DNA of 12,143 nucleotides from Clostridium sp. UBA6640 (GCF_002455975.1 NZ_DKLM01000155.1:1-12143), one strand, 5' to 3'; counted from the stretch's first letter, positions 1 through 7,171 are shown. Notes: generated from the sequence alone by a model not told the origin. Translations and numbers: made by a program.

Positions 1-1
1 A

Positions 2-25
2 ATTTCTCAGCAATCGCTGAGAAAT
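2..25. repeat. Perfect hairpin, probably part of a dispersed repeat
   Basis: ATTTCTCAGC (2-11) and GCTGAGAAAT (16-25) are exact reverse complements around the loop AATC. No T-run follows, so it is not a standard terminator for a + strand gene. It sits directly before a short tandem repeat. The hairpin-plus-tandem-repeat arrangement looks like the end of a dispersed intergenic element, but only this copy is in the window and it is cut by the window edge. Confidence 0.6.
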
Positions 26-32
26 ATCCACA

Positions 33-66
33 ATTGTGAATTGTGCATTGTGCATTGTGAATTGTA
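33..66. repeat. 7-bp tandem repeat, almost five units
   Basis: Units ATTGTGA, ATTGTGC, ATTGTGC, ATTGTGA and a shortened ATTGTA run head to tail. The first unit lies within the 10-bp palindrome CACAATTGTG (29-38). Such ATTGTG-rich tracts resemble dispersed intergenic repeats of clostridia; that comparison is from memory and not tested here. Confidence 0.75.
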
Positions 67-99
67 TAAGGGTGCAGTATAACCTAGAGCAATGCTCTA
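55..99 (+). promoter_or_regulatory. Possible gltX promoter with a small leader hairpin
   Basis: TTGTGA (55-60), a 17-base spacer and TATAAC (78-83) fit a sigma-A promoter with 4/6 and 5/6 matches. The -35 box falls in the last units of the tandem repeat. Just after the -10, TAGAGC (85-90) and GCTCTA (94-99) pair around a three-base loop near the predicted transcript start. No T-box motif is visible in the leader. Pattern-based only. Confidence 0.35.
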
Positions 100-167
100 A
101 AAATTCAAACCAATATCAATTTAGATAAGTAATACAATTAAGTATATAGAAAGATAAGGTGAATAAT

Positions 168-1826
168 ATGAATTACGAAAATTTAGCAGAACTTCTTTTT
201 CCTACTATTGATAAAACACCACAATATTATATTGAAAAGTATCCAGCTAGAAATCTTAAAGAAGGAGCATGTGTTACAAGATATGCTCCTAGCCCAACAG
301 GTTTCCAACACATAGGAAGTATTTTCGCAGCACTTATTGATGAGAGAATAGCAAGCCAAAGCGAAGGAGTTTTTTATTTAAGAGTTGAAGATACTGATCA
401 AAAAAGAGAAGTAGAAGGGGCTATTGTTGATACCATCTCAGCTATGAGAAATTTTGATCTTAATTTTAATGAAGGTATGATTGATGAAACTAATGAGATA
501 GGAAGTTACGGCCCTTATAAACAAAGTTTAAGAGGGGAAATATATAAAACTTTTGCTAAGGATTTAGTTAGAAGAGGATATGCTTACCCATGTTTTTGTT
601 CACAAGAAGAAATTAATGCTATAAGAGAAGAACAAACATCTATCAAAGCTAACCCAGGATATTATGGAAAATGGGCAAAATGTAGAAATTTAAGCTTTGA
701 AGAAATTAAAGAAAAAATTGAAAAGGGAGAAAAATTTATTTTAAGATTAAAATCTCCAGGAAACATTGAAAATAGAGTGGAAATTCAAGATTTAATTAAA
801 GGTAATATATCTTTCCCAGAAAATGATCAAGATATAGTTATAATAAAGTCTGATGGACTTCCAACTTATCATTTTGCTCATGCTGTAGATGATGGATTAA
901 TGAGAACTACTCATGTTATTAGAGGAGAAGAATGGTTATCATCGCTTCCAACGCATGTTCAGCTATTTGATATTGTTGGATTTGATAAACCTGAATATTG
1001 CCATATACCAACTATAATGAAGCTTGATGGAAGCTCTAAGAGAAAATTAAGTAAGAGAAAAGATCCAGAAAGTGCTGTTAGTTATTATAGTGAAGAAGGA
1101 TATCCAATGGTTTCAGTAGTTGAATATCTATTAAACATCGTTAACTCAAACTTTGAGGTATGGAGAGAAGAAAATCCTTTTACAGATTATAAAGAGTTCC
1201 CGGTAGAATTAGAAAAAATGGGCAAAAGTGGTGCATTATTTGATACTATAAAATTAAATGATGTAAGTAAGAATGTTATTTGCAGATTAAAAGCACCTGT
1301 AGTATATGATTACTATATAAATTGGGCTAAAGAATATGATAAAGAGATGTATGACTTAATGACTACTAATGAAGAAATGGCTAAAGAAATCTTTAACATA
1401 GATAAAGAAGGTCCAAAACCAAGAAAAGACTTTGGAAAATGGAAAGATGTAAGAGAGAAAATTTTCTTCTTCTTTGATAAATTATTTGAGGAAGATGCTA
1501 TAGAAAATATAGAGTTTCCAAAGAATGTTGAACTAGAAGAAGCTAAAAGGGTTATAGAAGCTTATAGTAAAGCTTATAATTTCAACACAGATAAAGATAC
1601 TTGGTTTGAAGATCTTAAAGCTGTAGCTGTAGAATTAGGTTATGCTACAGATAGAAAGAGCTTTAAGAAAGAACCAGAAGCTTATAAAGGTATGGTTTCA
1701 GATGTAGCTGGAGTGGTTAGAGCAGCTTTAACTCATAGAGCGAATACACCTGATTTATATACTATAATGCAAATCATGGGTGAAGATTTAGTTAGAAGTA
1801 GATTTAATAAATTTTTAGAGCTTTAA
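168..1826 (+). CDS. gltX: Glutamyl-tRNA synthetase (GluRS)
   Basis: Cytoplasmic class I synthetase that activates glutamate with ATP and loads it on tRNA-Glu. The Rossmann catalytic domain carries a HIGH motif as HIGS (residues 48-51, in PSPTGFQHIGS) and a KMSKS motif as KLSKR (293-297). C142, C144 and C172 form a CxC...C set at the usual place of the zinc-binding insert. The helical C-terminal part (about 340-552) is the anticodon-binding region. I place the start at ATG 168, giving 552 residues. A GTG at 159 is in frame but lies inside the ribosome binding site AAGGTGA (156-162), which is spaced correctly for 168. About 550 residues is usual for the clostridial branch and longer than the roughly 470-490 of many bacteria. 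A terminator follows, so the gene is monocistronic, and it converges on glnS. Confidence 0.97.
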   Translation: MNYENLAELLFPTIDKTPQYYIEKYPARNLKEGACVTRYAPSPTGFQHIGSIFAALIDERIASQSEGVFYLRVEDTDQKREVEGAIVDTISAMRNFDLNFNEGMIDETNEIGSYGPYKQSLRGEIYKTFAKDLVRRGYAYPCFCSQEEINAIREEQTSIKANPGYYGKWAKCRNLSFEEIKEKIEKGEKFILRLKSPGNIENRVEIQDLIKGNISFPENDQDIVIIKSDGLPTYHFAHAVDDGLMRTTHVIRGEEWLSSLPTHVQLFDIVGFDKPEYCHIPTIMKLDGSSKRKLSKRKDPESAVSYYSEEGYPMVSVVEYLLNIVNSNFEVWREENPFTDYKEFPVELEKMGKSGALFDTIKLNDVSKNVICRLKAPVVYDYYINWAKEYDKEMYDLMTTNEEMAKEIFNIDKEGPKPRKDFGKWKDVREKIFFFFDKLFEEDAIENIEFPKNVELEEAKRVIEAYSKAYNFNTDKDTWFEDLKAVAVELGYATDRKSFKKEPEAYKGMVSDVAGVVRAALTHRANTPDLYTIMQIMGEDLVRSRFNKFLEL

Positions 1827-1863
1827 TGAGAATTTTTTGTAGATAAAAGATGAATTAGAAATT

Positions 1864-1893
1864 AAAAGCAGTAGAATTTCTCTACTGCTTTTG
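1864..1893. terminator. Bidirectional terminator between gltX and glnS
   Basis: A 12-bp perfect stem (1864-1875 with 1881-1892) has loop ATTTC. A-rich and T-rich flanks inside the arms give a U-tract on both strands. It lies 38 bases after the gltX stop and can also stop transcripts arriving from glnS. Confidence 0.88.
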
Positions 1894-1898
1894 TATTA

Positions 1899-2058
1899 GG
1901 GCATATTCAAAAAAATAATTAGTTAGTATGCTCATCTATTTTGTATCATACTGCGTCGTCAGAACTTCATGATAGCTACACTATCATGAAAACCTGTCTC
2001 CTTGTCTGATGCAAAATATATTTCGCACCTTTAATTAGTTATTTTATTTCATATGCCT
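1899..2058. mobile_element. TA-flanked palindromic MITE-like element (copy A)
   Basis: The 160-bp unit is bounded by GGGCATAT (1899-1906) and ATATGCCT (2051-2058), inverted repeats matching at 7 of 8 bases, and flanked by TA on both sides (1897-1898, 2059-2060). The two halves pair imperfectly along much of their length; for example TTTTGTATCATACTG on the left matches the complement of the right arm around GATGCAAAAT. The centre is a perfect 10-bp hairpin, TTCATGATAG (1966-1975) with CTATCATGAA (1981-1990). It has no coding capacity. TA flanks plus inverted ends suggest a non-autonomous relative of a Tc1/mariner-IS630 type transposon; that assignment is inference. Its right end overlaps the glnS stop codon. 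Diverged relatives lie at 3771-3797 and 3843-3914. Confidence 0.6.
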
Positions 2059-3713
2059 TATTTTAATTTAAATGAACTTTTTAATGAAACAATTCTATTA
2101 AACACTATTGCATCTTCTGTAGAATATTTAGAATCTACATTAAAGTAACCATGTCTAAATAATTGATATTTATCTTGAGATTTAGTTCCCTTAACACTTG
2201 GTTCAATGAAACCTTTAAGTATTTCTAAAGAATTTGGATTGATTTGCTCTAAGAAATGTTTATCTTCTCCATCTTCATTATCAAGTATTAATGGCTCATA
2301 TAATCTAAACTCAGCTGGAATACTATGTTTAGCATCTACCCAGTGAATTGTTCCTTTAACTTTTCTTCCAGTGAATCCAGTACCACTTTTAGTTTCTGGA
2401 TCATAAGTGCAGCGAATTTCTATAACATTTCCATCTTCATCTTTGATAACTTCATTACATTTTACAAAATAAGCACCTTTTAATCTTACTTCGTTTCCAG
2501 GGAATAACCTAAAGTATTTTTTTGGTGGCTCTTCCATGAAGTCTTCCTGTTCTATGTATAATTCTCTTGAAAATGGTACTTTTCTAGTTCCTGCATTTTC
2601 ATCATCAGGGTTATTTTCGATATCTAACATCTCTACTTCATTTTCTGGATAGTTAGTTATAACTAATTTTAATGGTTTTAACACAGCCATAGCTCTTGGA
2701 GCTTTTGGGTTTAAGTCTTCTCTTATGAAGTACTCAAGCATTTGAGCATCTACCGTAGAGTTAGCTTTAGCAACACTTATAGCTCTACAGAAGTTTCTTA
2801 TAGCCTCTGGTGTATATCCTCTTCTTCTTAAACCAGCCACTGTTGGCATTCTTGGATCGTCCCATCCATCAACAACATGTTCATCAACTAACATTTTAAG
2901 TTTTCTTTTACTCATAACTGTATTAGTTATATTTAATCTTGCAAACTCAATTTGTTGAGGAACAGACTCCATTTCACATTCTCTAACAAACCAATCATAA
3001 AGTGGTCTATGATCTTCAAATTCTAAAGTACAAATAGAATGAGTTATGCTTTCAATAGCATCTTCAAGTGGATGAGCAAAGTCATACATTGGATAAATGC
3101 ACCATTTATTGCCAGTATTATGATGAGTAGAGTGAGAAATTCTATAGATAATTGGATCTCTCATATTGATATTTGGAGAAGACATATCTATTTTAGCTCT
3201 TAATACCTTTTCACCATCTTTGAATTCTCCATTTTTCATTTTTTCAAATAAGTCTAGATTCTCTTCCACAGTTCTATTTCTGTGAGGACTCTCTTTTCCT
3301 GGCTCTGTTAATGTACCTCTATATTCTCTAATTTGCTCTGGATTTAAGTTGCAAACATAAGCTTTACCTTTTTTGATTAAAAGAACTGCTCTATTATACA
3401 TTTCTTCAAAATAATCAGAAGCAAAATGAAGATTATCCCAGTCAAATCCTAGCCATTTAACATCTTCTTTTATAGATTCTACGTACTCAGTATCTTCTTT
3501 TATAGGATTAGTATCATCGAATCTTAAGTTAGTTTTTCCTTTAAATTCGTCAGCTAGCTCAAAGTTTAAAATTATTGATTTAGCATGACCAATATGTAGA
3601 TAGCCGTTTGGCTCAGGTGGAAAACGAGTTATTATCTCCTTATGCTTACCATTTTTTAAATCTTCAATTACTATGTTCTTTATGAAGTTAGATGAATTAA
3701 ATTCGTTCGACAT
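2058..3713 (-). CDS. glnS: Glutaminyl-tRNA synthetase (GlnRS)
   Basis: Cytoplasmic class I synthetase that charges tRNA-Gln directly with glutamine. It has a canonical HIGH motif (residues 40-43, after PPEPNGYL), RFDDTNP (64-70) at the amino-acid pocket, and KMSKS as VMSKRK (266-271). The C-terminal part, from about residue 340, is the beta-barrel anticodon-binding region, ending near HGYFNVDSKYS and VFNRIVSLK. At 551 residues it matches the family (E. coli about 554), so it is complete or nearly so. The start is ATG at 3713 with AGAGG eight to nine bases upstream. The stop TAA is formed at the junction with copy A: TA belongs to the target site and the last A to the element. GlnRS is uncommon in Firmicutes, most of which make Gln-tRNA by the GatCAB route. 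No T-box signature is visible upstream. Confidence 0.97.
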   Translation of the reverse strand: MSNEFNSSNFIKNIVIEDLKNGKHKEIITRFPPEPNGYLHIGHAKSIILNFELADEFKGKTNLRFDDTNPIKEDTEYVESIKEDVKWLGFDWDNLHFASDYFEEMYNRAVLLIKKGKAYVCNLNPEQIREYRGTLTEPGKESPHRNRTVEENLDLFEKMKNGEFKDGEKVLRAKIDMSSPNINMRDPIIYRISHSTHHNTGNKWCIYPMYDFAHPLEDAIESITHSICTLEFEDHRPLYDWFVRECEMESVPQQIEFARLNITNTVMSKRKLKMLVDEHVVDGWDDPRMPTVAGLRRRGYTPEAIRNFCRAISVAKANSTVDAQMLEYFIREDLNPKAPRAMAVLKPLKLVITNYPENEVEMLDIENNPDDENAGTRKVPFSRELYIEQEDFMEEPPKKYFRLFPGNEVRLKGAYFVKCNEVIKDEDGNVIEIRCTYDPETKSGTGFTGRKVKGTIHWVDAKHSIPAEFRLYEPLILDNEDGEDKHFLEQINPNSLEILKGFIEPSVKGTKSQDKYQLFRHGYFNVDSKYSTEDAIVFNRIVSLKSSFKLK

Positions 3714-3770
3714 AATGCATACCTCTCTTGTTAAATTATTTAAAGCATCTGAAAAACAACAAGGTAAAGA

Positions 3771-3797
3771 TATTAGTCTATTTTATCTCATATGCCT
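3771..3797. repeat. Degenerate end fragment related to copy A (direct orientation)
   Basis: Positions 3779-3800 match 2040-2061 at 21 of 22 bases, including the terminal ATATGCCT (3790-3797) and the TA after it. The rest of an element to the left is not recognisable, so this appears to be a truncated end. It lies 58-84 bases upstream of the glnS start codon. Confidence 0.6.
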
Positions 3798-3842
3798 TAT
3801 ATTAGATAAATCGTTAGATTTCATTAATAGTGTAGTACTATA

Positions 3843-3914
3843 AGGCAGAAATTGATAACGGAATATGATGCAAAATAGGCTAATATACTAGCAAGTTATT
3901 TTTTTAAGATGTCT
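3843..3914. repeat. Degenerate copy B, inverted relative to copy A
   Basis: The reverse complement of 3853-3905 aligns with 1909-1961 without gaps at about 40 of 53 bases (counted by eye), including a seven-A run, the shared TAGTAT and CTATTTTG cores, and TCATA. The possible ends AGGCAGAA (3843) and AGATGTCT (to 3914) resemble the AGGCATAT end. This would be a shortened, decayed member of the family. It lies upstream of glnS and may contain or disrupt its promoter. Confidence 0.5.
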
Positions 3915-4039
3915 AAAACAAACATAGTTAATAGTTGTTAATATCTCTACTATATTTATTTACATTTACCTTTAATCATAAACCAATTATGGAAAAAAAT
4001 AAAGACTTTACTTACTTATTTGCAGATTTATGAAATATC

Positions 4040-4061
4040 ATATAGGATTCCTTAATGAAAA
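4040..4061. repeat. 22-bp repeat, internal copy
   Basis: Identical over 22 bases to 12108-12129, with core ATAGGATTCCTTAATG. Here it continues into an imperfect dyad running to about 4098. It probably marks the end of a dispersed intergenic element. Confidence 0.7.
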
Positions 4062-4439
4062 TTTAAATTATGCATGATTTTAATTTCCATAATGAAATTT
4101 TTACCATAAATTTTCAAGAGTTTAAGCTGCTTTTATATAAAATTTACTTTCCATAATATATTTAAAGTTTTCATATTACATACTTATAGGTTATTACGTT
4201 TTCCTTATTAACTTTTTCTTATTACCTTGTTATTATTCCTAACTACTTAGTGTCTTATAGTAAAAGTACTTAATGTCATGATGAAGATTATCCTTGACGT
4301 ATTTAATGCGACAAAATATATTCATTCTTTCTTAAATAAGAAGTTCTAGGGAGAAATAGGATAATTTATGGCTTTTAAAAAAATATACTGCAAGGGGATA
4401 GTAAATCCTAATAAAGTTTTATAAAATAAATAGTTTTCA

Positions 4440-4470
4440 AAAAATACAAAAAGACCTATTTAAAATAGGT
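4440..4470 (-). terminator. Terminator of the HTH gene
   Basis: On the minus strand ACCTATT pairs with AATAGGT (4464-4470 with 4454-4460) around a three-base loop, followed by CTTTTTGTATTTTTTG. It lies about 55 bases after the HTH stop codon. Confidence 0.75.
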
Positions 4471-4482
4471 TTAAAAAATAGC

Positions 4483-4515
4483 TTTTTCTATGTAAGATTT
4501 ATATCAATAGAAAAA
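4483..4515. other. Hairpin in the 3' region of the HTH gene
   Basis: TTTTTCTAT (4483-4491) and ATAGAAAAA (4507-4515) are exact complements around a 15-base loop. It is weak and AT-rich, and sits just upstream of the better terminator on the minus strand. It may help end transcription. Confidence 0.35.
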
Positions 4516-4523
4516 AAATTAAA

Positions 4524-4964
4524 TCATTTATAAAGGTTGAAGTTATTAAATTCTATGTCTCCAAGAAGCATTTTTTCTAAGGAATCAAAATTATAATTTC
4601 TGCTAGGTATCTTATTCCAAAGACTTTCTTTTTTAGCTTTAATATTTTTGCTTTTGACATTTTTATTCTTTTTAAAAAATGAATTTTTTTGATGTTCTAT
4701 TGGGTCCACCTTTAAAGTTATAGTATAGAGATTTGAAGTGCTTCCTCTTCTTTGCTTTTTTATAATTCCTGCAGTTATCAATTCATTTAAATATCTTTGA
4801 ATAGTTCTTACAGATTTTCTTAAAATATTAGCTAAATAGCCTTGAGAAGGAAAGCATTGAAGTTTGTCTCCGTAACACATGCTTTGAAGCAAAAAATGAA
4901 GCTTAAAAGCCCCATCAGAGATATTATAATTTAAAACCACATTATCAATTTTAGTATATGACAT
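4524..4964 (-). CDS. Small winged-helix (HTH) DNA-binding protein
   Basis: A 146-residue cytoplasmic protein. Residues about 18-85 look like a winged helix-turn-helix of the HTH_36 / replication-initiator-like type: FPSQGYLANILRKSVRTIQR is the helix-turn-helix, followed by a second helix YLNELITAGIIKK and a wing QRRGSTSNLYTI. After that comes a Lys/Asn-rich stretch (KKNKNVKSKN) and a short hydrophobic tail ending NFNLYK. I place the start at ATG 4964, because AGGGGGA (4977-4971) is seven bases upstream; an ATG at 4970 and a longer ORF to 5009 lack good spacing. The gene stands alone, with its own terminator, and is divergent from the 42-residue ORF. Its target is unknown. A 13-bp direct repeat in the shared intergenic region could be its operator (inference). 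It might also be a remnant of a phage or plasmid replication gene. Confidence 0.82.
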   Translation of the reverse strand: MSYTKIDNVVLNYNISDGAFKLHFLLQSMCYGDKLQCFPSQGYLANILRKSVRTIQRYLNELITAGIIKKQRRGSTSNLYTITLKVDPIEHQKNSFFKKNKNVKSKNIKAKKESLWNKIPSRNYNFDSLEKMLLGDIEFNNFNLYK

Positions 4965-5008
4965 AAACATTCCCCCTAAAATACATAATTCTAATAATTG
5001 AATATGCA

Positions 5009-5131
5009 ATTAAGGGAAAAGTTTATAAAATATCTTTAAATAGATTAATCAATATACTAAAACATAAAAATATATTAATACAAAACAGTTTAATAATAAG
5101 CTATGGAATAAATTTTATATTAAGGGAAAAG
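5009..5131. repeat. 13-bp direct repeat, 110 bp apart
   Basis: ATTAAGGGAAAAG occurs at 5009-5021 and again at 5119-5131 in the same orientation, between the divergent HTH gene and the 42-codon ORF. The first copy is 45 bases upstream of the HTH start. It is a candidate binding site for a regulator, possibly the HTH protein itself. Confidence 0.55.
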
Positions 5132-5170
5132 ATAATAACAAATAAATTTATTACACAAAGGAGAATCTTT

Positions 5171-5299
5171 ATGAGCCATAGAGAACCAAAAAAAGCAAAA
5201 AAGACTAATAAGGAATATACTAAAAGTGAAAAACCAGAAATGACTAAGAATGGAGATATGAAAAAACAAAAAAGAGGAGGCTCTATTAATTTAGAATAA
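5171..5299 (+). CDS. Small basic hypothetical protein, 42 residues
   Basis: The ORF starts at ATG 5171, seven bases after a strong AAAGGAG, and ends at TAA 5299. A perfect terminator follows, so a complete transcription unit is visible. The product starts MSHREPKKAKK, has 13 Lys and 2 Arg among 42 residues, and ends KRGGSINLE. It has no signal peptide, membrane segment or predicted fold that I recognise. The high charge suggests a nucleic-acid-associated or disordered protein. Its Lys-rich body and Gly-Gly-hydrophobic-acidic tail are similar in style to the 51-residue protein at 8570. Function unknown. Confidence 0.7.
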   Translation: MSHREPKKAKKTNKEYTKSEKPEMTKNGDMKKQKRGGSINLE

Positions 5300-5360
5300 T
5301 ACCTTCTAAAGATTTAGAGTAGAATCAAAAAGCATTATAAATTATTAAAATTATTCAATG

Positions 5361-5389
5361 AAAAATCGTGATTAAATATCACGATTTTT
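5361..5389. terminator. Terminator after the 42-residue ORF
   Basis: A perfect 12-bp stem (5361-5372 with 5378-5389), loop TAAAT, is followed by T residues on the + strand; the mirrored A-run makes it workable on the minus strand too. Confidence 0.9.
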
Positions 5390-5434
5390 TAATTTTAAAT
5401 TATTCCGCTATATTTTAGTAATACTTTAAGAGTT

Positions 5435-5454
5435 CATTAATAATTATATTAATG
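5435..5454. promoter_or_regulatory. Dyad upstream of the amine oxidase
   Basis: CATTAAT (5435-5441) and ATTAATG (5448-5454) are exact complements with a six-base gap, 11 bases before the ribosome binding site. It could be an operator or simply an AT-rich dyad over the promoter; no clear -35/-10 pair is seen. Confidence 0.3.
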
Positions 5455-5479
5455 TAATAAATTTTAAGAGGTAATATTA

Positions 5480-7171
5480 ATGGCTGTAGAAATGCTTAAA
5501 TTACATCCAAGCAATCCTACAAATGAGCAAAGACATGAGATGGTTAAAGAATCATTAAATGAAGCCGGAAGACCAGAGGATTTTTATAATGTAATTAACT
5601 TATTAAGCCCTCCACCGGATATTACAAACTATGCTCCACCATTATCCTTAAAAGGGGTAAAGATAGGAATTATAGGTGGAGGTGTCGCAGGTTTAAGTTC
5701 TGCTTTTGAATTAAGAAAATTAGGAGCAGATATAACTATTTATGAAGCATTAAATGATAGAGTTGGTGGAAGAATCTATACCTATTATTTTGATAAGGCT
5801 AAAAAATTATATGGAGAATTTGGGGCTATAAGAGTACCTGCATCTCATGAAACTGTATGGCATTATATAAATTTATTTAATTTAAAAACCAACCCTTTTG
5901 TTCAAAATAATCCTATGACATTTTTACTTGTTAGGAACAGAAGGATAAGAAATACCAGTGAAAATATAGAGAAGTATATCTATCCTTTATTTCCTTTAAG
6001 AAAATGGGAAAGAGATACACCTTGGGATGAGCTATATAATTATGGAATGATTTCTTCTATGAATAATTTAACCCCAAAAGAAAGAACAGATATTTTAAGG
6101 ATACTTCCTAAATATAGCTCACCATATGAATATTTAGATAACCTTAGTATACGTCAAGTATTGCAAAAGAATAAATTAAGTCAAGGTGCTATAGAGTTAA
6201 TAGCTGGAATTAATGTTTTAACATCACCGCTATTTAACAGCTCTTATAATGAATTAATGCAGGAAGATTATCCAGTAACTTTTAATTATTTGTATCAAAT
6301 TGATGGTGGTATGGTTAATCTTCCACTTGCATTCCATAGGAGCTTAACTTGTGAAGAGCCTACAGAATATGAAAACATACCTCAATATATGCTAGGAACA
6401 TGTAAATGGAAATCAGGTTGTGTAGTATCTGGAATATATAAAACTAGTAATAAAAATGAAAGAGTATCTATTGAATATAAGGATACGGACAATAATAGAA
6501 CCTATATGGAAACTTTTGATTATGTAATATGCGCTATTCCTTTCAGTACTTTAAGGGAAGTAGATATAGCTCCCGTGTTTAGTACTAGAAAAATGCAAGC
6601 TATTAAAGAACTTACTTATGAAGACTCTCTTAAAACCTACTTTTATTGCAAAAGACGTTTTTGGGAAGATGATGAGTACTATGGTGGTATATTAGGGGGA
6701 GTATCTTATACTGATGAAGCAATTCAGTCAATCATATATCCTTCTGATCATGCAGTTAGACAGGTCTATTGCCCAGAAGAACCAGGTATACTGCTAGCTT
6801 GTTATAGCTTATCCTTAGATTCTATTCGTGTAGCAGGTATGAAAGAAGAAGCAAAATTTGAATTAACTAAAAGGCAAGTAGAAAAGGTACATGGACTTCC
6901 TTATGGTTATTTAGACAATATAGTAAAAGAGTATAAAAGTGTTAACTGGAATACAGAGCCATATTTTAGAGGTGCTTTTGCTGTAAATGCACCAGGACAG
7001 AAACAATTATTTGCCTATGATATTTTGCAACCAGAGTATAATGGAAGAATATTCTTTGCTGGAGAACATGCTTCTGTTAACCATGCATGGATACAAGGTG
7101 CTCTTTATAGTGGTAAATTTACAGCTAATAATTTAGCAAAATATGCTATGAGTCATAAAAAACAATGTTAA
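5480..7171 (+). CDS. FAD-dependent amine oxidase, L-amino-acid-oxidase-like
   Basis: A 563-residue flavoprotein of the amine oxidase superfamily, which oxidatively deaminates amines or amino acids using FAD. After an N-terminal extension (1-58), residues 61-98 form the FAD-binding Rossmann unit: GIIGGGVAGLSSAFEL (GGGVAG at 66-71), acidic E89 for the ribose, and VGGR (95-98). GEFGAIRVP (112-120) places R118 at the position of the Arg that binds the substrate carboxylate in L-amino acid oxidases, favouring an amino acid over a simple amine. The C-terminal FAD motif is FAGEHAS (526-532), followed by HAWIQGA. There is no signal peptide or membrane segment, so it is cytoplasmic. The start is ATG 5480 with AAGAGGT seven bases upstream. 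It is monocistronic. Substrate unknown. Such an oxidase normally uses oxygen and releases peroxide, which is notable if the host is an anaerobe. Confidence 0.9.
   Translation: MAVEMLKLHPSNPTNEQRHEMVKESLNEAGRPEDFYNVINLLSPPPDITNYAPPLSLKGVKIGIIGGGVAGLSSAFELRKLGADITIYEALNDRVGGRIYTYYFDKAKKLYGEFGAIRVPASHETVWHYINLFNLKTNPFVQNNPMTFLLVRNRRIRNTSENIEKYIYPLFPLRKWERDTPWDELYNYGMISSMNNLTPKERTDILRILPKYSSPYEYLDNLSIRQVLQKNKLSQGAIELIAGINVLTSPLFNSSYNELMQEDYPVTFNYLYQIDGGMVNLPLAFHRSLTCEEPTEYENIPQYMLGTCKWKSGCVVSGIYKTSNKNERVSIEYKDTDNNRTYMETFDYVICAIPFSTLREVDIAPVFSTRKMQAIKELTYEDSLKTYFYCKRRFWEDDEYYGGILGGVSYTDEAIQSIIYPSDHAVRQVYCPEEPGILLACYSLSLDSIRVAGMKEEAKFELTKRQVEKVHGLPYGYLDNIVKEYKSVNWNTEPYFRGAFAVNAPGQKQLFAYDILQPEYNGRIFFAGEHASVNHAWIQGALYSGKFTANNLAKYAMSHKKQC

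Larger units (their letters stand above)
3915..4523. other. Long AT-rich intergenic region without a convincing gene
   Basis: About 600 bases dense in stop codons on both strands. It holds one copy of a 22-bp repeat (4040-4061), an imperfect dyad centred on ATGCAT near 4070, two TTTCCATAAT motifs (4086-4095 and 4151-4160), and at its right end the terminator of the HTH gene plus another hairpin. A conceivable 18-codon ORF (4368-4424, +) is too short to support. No riboswitch or tRNA fold was recognised. Confidence 0.6.

Noticed and set aside
33..66. Short tandem repeats considered as a CRISPR array or plasmid iterons
   Set aside because: Seven-base units without spacers exclude CRISPR; no replication initiator or DnaA-box cluster is next to it.
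3714..3900. Possible T-box leader for glnS
   Set aside because: No conserved T-box core (AGGGTGG...ACCGCG type) or specifier-like stem seen on the minus strand; the same holds upstream of gltX.
4368..4424. 18-codon ORF (+) with AGG-type site upstream, starting MAFKKIYCKG
   Set aside because: Very short, weak ribosome binding site, no terminator directly after it and no distinctive composition; expected by chance in 600 bases.
4524..5009. Longer start of the HTH gene at 5009
   Set aside because: The first 15 residues read through the ribosome binding site region; ATG 4964 has AGGGGGA at good spacing.
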